Origin: Candidatus Methanoperedentaceae archaeon
GTDB taxonomy: Archaea; Halobacteriota; Methanosarcinia; Methanosarcinales; Methanoperedenaceae
Direction of reading: 5' to 3'
DNA length: 10,817 bases
Assembly (NCBI GenBank): GCA_027371625.1
Contig: DAHXMQ010000275.1
Coordinates: 1 to 10,817 of the forward strand
The notes under the pieces were generated by a model, which saw only the letters and a program-made list of their open reading frames with translations, was not told the origin of the DNA and ran no database searches. Made by a program: the position numbers and the translations under genes. Below, piece after piece: positions 7,703 to 10,817 of the stretch; positions within the stretch are counted from its first letter, which is position 1, and each line of letters begins with the position of its first letter.

Positions 7703-7738
7703 TATTTAAAAATTTCTGCGAATTTTTCGCAAAAGAGG
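7703..7738 (+). promoter_or_regulatory. Methyltransferase promoter with palindromic operator candidate
   Basis: TATTTAAA (7703-7710) is a TATA-like box. Just after it, TGCGAA-TTT-TTCGCA (7717-7731) is a perfect 6-base inverted repeat, extended by flanking TT/AA after one mismatch. It covers the predicted transcription start near 7730. GAGG (7735-7738) is the ribosome site for the ATG at 7743. An AT-rich palindrome beside an operon encoding an Lrp-type regulator suggests autoregulation. Confidence 0.5.
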
Positions 7739-7742
7739 CAGT

Positions 7743-8720
7743 ATGGCAAAAATGTGGAATCCAGGTGAAGATATAGACTTTGAAAGTGCAAGAGATCAGG
7801 CAAGCAAACTCGTATTGCTGGGCTCTGCCCAGAGAGCAGGAATATTTCAAGCCCTCTCTAAGGGAAAAAATATAACAGTCCTGAAGCAGGAACTAAAGGC
7901 TGATGAAAGGGCGCTGTTCATCATTCTTGAGGCACTCCGTGCTCTTGGATACGTGCAGAAAAATAAAGATAAGTATATCATTTCTGAAAAGGCAAGGAGT
8001 CTTTTCCTTGAGAAGGGCGAGGATTATGTGGGAGGGTCTCTACCCCATTTTCTTGATATAATGGAAGCATGGCTTTCGCTTCCTGAAATAATTAAAGGGA
8101 AAAAGCCAAAAGAGAAAAAAGGCGATGTTGCAGCTTTCATGGATGCCATGGCTGCAAGACCTGACATGGCTGTAGAGGAGAGCGTACGCCACTGCCTTGA
8201 AAGAAAGAAGAATGCAAGGAGAGTGCTTGACCTCGGAGGCGGTCCGGGTAAGTACTCAAAAGCCTTTGTGAACATGGGCTTGAACGCAACCCTTTATGAT
8301 TTACCTGATTCGGTTGATTATGTCAGCATCAAGTATGGATTAAAGGACATCAAGAAACTTGCCCTGAAGAAGGGAGATTTCACAAACGATTTTGTGAATG
8401 AATTCGGAGGTGAGTTATTCGACATTGTTTTCATGGGAAATATCTGTCATATATATTCAGACGAGGAGAACAGGTTACTTATTAAGCGGGTCAGGAGACT
8501 TTTGAATCGCAAGGGGATGATAGCCATCGAGGACTTCGTTCGCGGGAGAAGCCCAATGGCAGAGATGTTTGCGGTGAACATGCTGGCAAATACGGAGAAT
8601 GGCGGTACATATACAGAGGTGCAGTACAGGGAATGGCTTGAGGAGGGCGGTTTTTATGATATTGAGGTATTTGACATTGGCGAGAGGCAAAGCCAGCTTA
8701 TCACAGCCTTTTCGGGGTAA
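7743..8720 (+). CDS. SAM-dependent O-methyltransferase (Methyltransf_2 / hydroxyneurosporene-type)
   Basis: This 325-residue protein has the two-part layout of small-molecule O-methyltransferases. An N-terminal winged-helix dimerisation domain spans about residues 14-90 (ASKLVLLGSAQRAGIFQAL, LRALGYVQKNKDKYIISEKA). A Rossmann SAM-binding domain follows, with motif I VLDLGGGPGKYSKAF (161-175), the acidic YDLPD (185-189, ribose-binding Asp186), GDF (211-213) and NICHIYSDEE (233-242). In the last of these His236 sits where plant and bacterial relatives have their catalytic HDWSDE histidine. C-terminal TYTEVQYREWLEEGGF is also typical. Length fits the family (about 330-350). The natural substrate cannot be read from sequence. 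It precedes an Lrp/AsnC gene by two bases and is divergent from the flavoprotein, suggesting shared control. Confidence 0.88.
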   Translation: MAKMWNPGEDIDFESARDQASKLVLLGSAQRAGIFQALSKGKNITVLKQELKADERALFIILEALRALGYVQKNKDKYIISEKARSLFLEKGEDYVGGSLPHFLDIMEAWLSLPEIIKGKKPKEKKGDVAAFMDAMAARPDMAVEESVRHCLERKKNARRVLDLGGGPGKYSKAFVNMGLNATLYDLPDSVDYVSIKYGLKDIKKLALKKGDFTNDFVNEFGGELFDIVFMGNICHIYSDEENRLLIKRVRRLLNRKGMIAIEDFVRGRSPMAEMFAVNMLANTENGGTYTEVQYREWLEEGGFYDIEVFDIGERQSQLITAFSG

Positions 8721-8722
8721 GT

Positions 8723-9178
8723 ATGGACGAGACCGACAGGAAGATAATGGAGATACTGCAGCAGGACGGAAGAATAGAGGATGTGGAGATTTCAAGAAGG
8801 ATAGGAATATCCCATGACACTGTTAAGAGGAGAAGGAAGAAGCTTGAGGATGCAGGCTACATAAAAATCCAGGCAAATATCAATCCGCGCGAGTTCGGAT
8901 ATACGTATGTGTTTTATCTTGGGATAACCCTCGCTCCGGGCATTGATGTAAGGAAAATAGCGGAGAAACTGGCGGCAAGGAAGGAGTTCTTTTTCGTGGC
9001 GCTTTCCCTGGGTCCCACCCATGCCATAGTTGCTGCATGCATTGCGAGGGAGCAGATTGTTCTCAATAAGCTGGTTGAGGAATTGAGAACATGGAAGGAA
9101 ATTGAGAAGATTGAGACGAATATCATTTATGAGGTTCTGAAGTCTGGATACCACAGCATTCCGGTGGAGGAGCTGTAA
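8723..9178 (+). CDS. Lrp/AsnC-family transcriptional regulator
   Basis: This 151-residue regulator starts MDETDRKIMEILQQDGRIED, the hallmark Lrp opening, followed by a helix-turn-helix with VEISRRIGISHDTVKRRRKK (about residues 22-41) and LEDAGYIK. The C-terminal RAM domain (about 62-140) has alternating beta strands such as TYVFYLGITL and FFFVALSLGPTHAIVAACIA, the ligand and oligomerisation fold. It is not a siroheme decarboxylase (AhbA/B) by its signature. It begins two bases after the methyltransferase stop, with GGGG in the preceding codons as ribosome site, so the two are co-transcribed. It likely regulates its own operon through the palindrome at 7717-7731. It ends seven bases from the convergent phosphatase gene. 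Confidence 0.92.
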   Translation: MDETDRKIMEILQQDGRIEDVEISRRIGISHDTVKRRRKKLEDAGYIKIQANINPREFGYTYVFYLGITLAPGIDVRKIAEKLAARKEFFFVALSLGPTHAIVAACIAREQIVLNKLVEELRTWKEIEKIETNIIYEVLKSGYHSIPVEEL

Positions 9179-9185
9179 ACGCCTT

Positions 9186-9983
9186 TTATTTTTCCAGTTT
9201 TTCGACAATCCTATCATGAAGCTCTCTATTCTTCGTCCCGATTATGGACATGCCCGAAGCCTTCACATTGCCTGTAAGGCTCTTACCCTCAAGGTCGGTC
9301 AGCAAACCGCCCGCCTCTTTCAGTATCAAATAGGAAGCCATGATGTCATAACCGCTTATAAGCCCCCTTGTATCTATAACTCCATCAAGCGTTCCGTCAG
9401 CCACATAGCATATATCCAGCGCGATGCTGCCAAGCGCCCTCACTATGATGGTTTTTTCAAGCTCCACAAGCCCTGAAGGCACAAGAGGCACGCCGTATGA
9501 ATATACCGACACAACTGGTTTTAGGCGTGTGCCGGGTTTCTTGTGTGCCACAACCTTCCCATTTAAAAAAGCACCCTTTCCCCTCTCCGCACAGTAAATA
9601 TTCTCCTGTATATCGCAGATCCCCGCCACAGTAACATCATCGAAGGTTGCAATATCGGTTTTTTCAGTGAATGCAAGGGAGGTGCAGAAAAAAGGAATTC
9701 CGATGGTTGCATTGGTAGAGCCGTCAATCGGGTCGAAAATCAGCATGAAATCAGGGCTTTCGCCTACGATCCTGTCGCCGAGTTCCTCTGAGATTATCCT
9801 CGCCGAAAGCCTCCGGCTTAATAATGCATCATCAAGCGCATGTTCGGCAGCCAGGTCCATCTTGCGCGTGATATCCTTCGGGCGTCTGAAAACCATCTCG
9901 CCATAATCGGCATGCTGACGTATGAAAGAGGAGATAGCATCCCTGATTTCAACTCCTATGTCAACAAGGGTTTCAATTTCCAT
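9186..9983 (-). CDS. Inositol monophosphatase-family phosphatase (SuhB/FBPase/CysQ-like)
   Basis: This 265-residue member of the Mg-dependent, lithium-sensitive phosphatase family has metal-binding residues at SEEL (Glu66/67) and DPIDGSTN (residues 84-91). A third is in SGYDIMA (Asp213), where bacterial relatives usually have W-D. The following LILKEAGG is the usual C-terminal helix. Archaeal members often act on both inositol-1-phosphate and fructose-1,6-bisphosphate. The family also includes CysQ, which hydrolyses 3'-phosphoadenosine 5'-phosphate. Its start codon shares one base with the stop of the upstream APS-kinase-like gene (TGATG), so the two are tightly coupled. That context makes a PAP phosphatase role worth considering, but sequence alone does not separate the three activities. 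Confidence 0.9.
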   Translation of the reverse strand: MEIETLVDIGVEIRDAISSFIRQHADYGEMVFRRPKDITRKMDLAAEHALDDALLSRRLSARIISEELGDRIVGESPDFMLIFDPIDGSTNATIGIPFFCTSLAFTEKTDIATFDDVTVAGICDIQENIYCAERGKGAFLNGKVVAHKKPGTRLKPVVSVYSYGVPLVPSGLVELEKTIIVRALGSIALDICYVADGTLDGVIDTRGLISGYDIMASYLILKEAGGLLTDLEGKSLTGNVKASGMSIIGTKNRELHDRIVEKLEK

Positions 9984-10531
9984 CAGCTTGCTTCCGACCC
10001 GAATAATGCGATAATGGCATCCGCAACTTTTCTTGCACTCTCGTCAGGCTTCATTTTATCCGTATCAACCACTATTTCAGGTTTAAGGGGCTCTTCGTAA
10101 GGGACATTGACGCCAGGAACATTTGCGCCTTTGAGTCCCGATTTCTCATATATTCCCTTCGGCGAAAAAACCGCTTTTCTGCGGGCTTCGCGCTCGATGC
10201 ATACCGGAAGAGGGCATCTGACGAACACCTCCGCGAATTTCGGAATCATTTTGCGCGCAGCATTGCGATATTTTCTCCTGTTCGCCGTAGCGTCGATAAA
10301 AACATTAATCCCATTCTCAACAAGGAGTTTTGCCATGTAGCCAAGAGAAAAATATACAATATCCCGCTCTTCATCCGTGTATCTGGGCTCTGGAGTAAGC
10401 ACTCGGCGGATTTCATCAAGCTGAAGGATTTTGACAGCAATCCCTTTTTTCGAAAGCAATGCTTTCACTCGTGAAGCAACTACTGTTTTCCCGCTTCCCG
10501 GAAAACCTGTGAACCAGACAGCAAAAGCCAT
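9983..10531 (-). CDS. Adenylyl-sulfate kinase-like P-loop kinase (CysC family)
   Basis: This 182-residue P-loop kinase has Walker A G9-FPGSGKT-16 (residues 9-16), LQLDEIRR (36-43, corresponding to the family's LDGDxxR with the first Asp missing) and IDATANRRKYRNAAR, in place of ISPFR-x-x-R. Towards the end come KGIYEKSGLKGANVPG and VPYEEPLKPEIVVDTD, the family's lid and P-Y-E-P-E region. CysC phosphorylates adenosine 5'-phosphosulfate to PAPS. Overall match and length are good. The altered LDGD and NFTGID positions leave open a different small-molecule substrate. The start is supported by AGGA six bases upstream. It lies three bases after the preceding minus-strand gene and one base overlapping the phosphatase gene, so all three form an operon. 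No sulfurylase or PAPS reductase is seen in the window. Confidence 0.85.
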   Translation of the reverse strand: MAFAVWFTGFPGSGKTVVASRVKALLSKKGIAVKILQLDEIRRVLTPEPRYTDEERDIVYFSLGYMAKLLVENGINVFIDATANRRKYRNAARKMIPKFAEVFVRCPLPVCIEREARRKAVFSPKGIYEKSGLKGANVPGVNVPYEEPLKPEIVVDTDKMKPDESARKVADAIIALFGSEAS

Positions 10532-10534
10532 TTT

Positions 10535-10817
10535 TTATCCTAAATATGAATTCACGCGCTGATAATCAAATTCTTCGCTGTCGAGTATGTTGTTGATAAA
10601 ATTAAAAATTTTCTTTCTAACATCTGGGTCGAGATTGGGATACCATATCGGGCTTGCAACCACGACGCTTCTGAATACATAGAATGGCTGGATTACCTCT
10701 AATAGCTCATCATCGCCTGTTTTTTCAAGATAATTCCTGAAGAAGAGCAAATACAGTTCCTCAAAAGCTCCGTCAAGCTTTCCATATTTTTGCAGCGAAT
10801 AGAAAATATAGTTAATC
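10535..10817 (-). CDS. C-terminal part of an uncharacterised protein, possibly a phosphotransferase, cut by window end
   Basis: A minus-strand frame runs open from the right edge to a stop at 10535, giving about 93 residues: INYIFYSLQKYGKLDGAFEE, later VIQPFYVFRSVVVASPIWYP, and ending SEEFDYQRVNSYLG. It is mostly helical and charged. The tail resembles the C-terminal helices of aminoglycoside-phosphotransferase-like kinases, which sometimes occur beside or fused to CysC-like P-loop kinases; this is a weak resemblance. An internal TTG at 10750 is not needed as a start since the frame is open upstream. The stop is three bases before the APS-kinase-like gene, so this is the first visible gene of that operon. 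Confidence 0.65.
   Translation of the reverse strand, partial: INYIFYSLQKYGKLDGAFEELYLLFFRNYLEKTGDDELLEVIQPFYVFRSVVVASPIWYPNLDPDVRKKIFNFINNILDSEEFDYQRVNSYLG

Noticed and set aside
7644..7850. N-terminal extension of the iron-sulfur flavoprotein by 69 residues
   Set aside because: The extra residues resemble no family N-terminus, overlap the divergent methyltransferase and its promoter, and a ribosome site supports the ATG at 7643.
8723..9178. Siroheme decarboxylase (AhbA/AhbB) instead of a regulator
   Set aside because: The sequence shows a standard Lrp helix-turn-helix and RAM domain without the decarboxylase-specific histidine-bearing motifs, and no heme-pathway genes are nearby.
8792..9217. 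141-residue minus-strand frame opposite the Lrp gene
   Set aside because: It is antisense to an unmistakable Lrp/AsnC gene and has no coherent motif.

Overview
The window looks like a chromosomal segment of a euryarchaeon, perhaps a relative of methanogens or anaerobic methane oxidisers. The evidence is an archaeal-type DNA topoisomerase I, a two-domain archaeal protein disulfide oxidoreductase (PDO), a methanogen-style iron-sulfur flavoprotein, TATA-box promoters and at least one apparently leaderless gene. Genus cannot be fixed from the sequence alone.

Layout: (1) 1-1377 holds the 3' end of queA overlapping tgt, a bacterial-style queuosine-tRNA pair. (2) 1453-2115 is the PDO on the minus strand, divergent from topA (2237-4270), which is followed by a small VTT/DedA-like membrane protein (4309-4770). 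(3) 4804-6551 is an accessory patch. Two diverged direct repeats of about 138 bp, each folding into a long hairpin, bracket three small genes: a three-helix membrane peptide, a winged-helix regulator with a near-perfect palindrome at its start, and a four-helix DUF5658-like membrane protein. (4) 6558-7011 contains only gene debris on the minus strand: a frameshifted membrane-anchored or secreted protein and a 42-codon stump of a nitroreductase. (5) 7008-7643 is an iron-sulfur flavoprotein on the minus strand, divergent from an O-methyltransferase (7743-8720) that forms an operon with an Lrp/AsnC regulator (8723-9178). (6) On the minus strand, a partial gene entering from the right edge, an APS-kinase-like protein (9983-10531) and an inositol-monophosphatase-family phosphatase (9186-9983) form a tightly packed operon.

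How the genes fit together: QueA and Tgt would act successively on tRNA position 34, which is notable because archaea normally make archaeosine at position 15 instead. The kinase and phosphatase operon could make PAPS and clear PAP, or could serve another phosphometabolite. The methyltransferase and its regulator share a compact divergent control region with the flavoprotein. The repeats, small membrane genes and decayed genes between 4.8 and 7.0 kb mark a plastic spot between otherwise conserved housekeeping genes. No tRNA, rRNA, CRISPR array or intact transposase was recognised.
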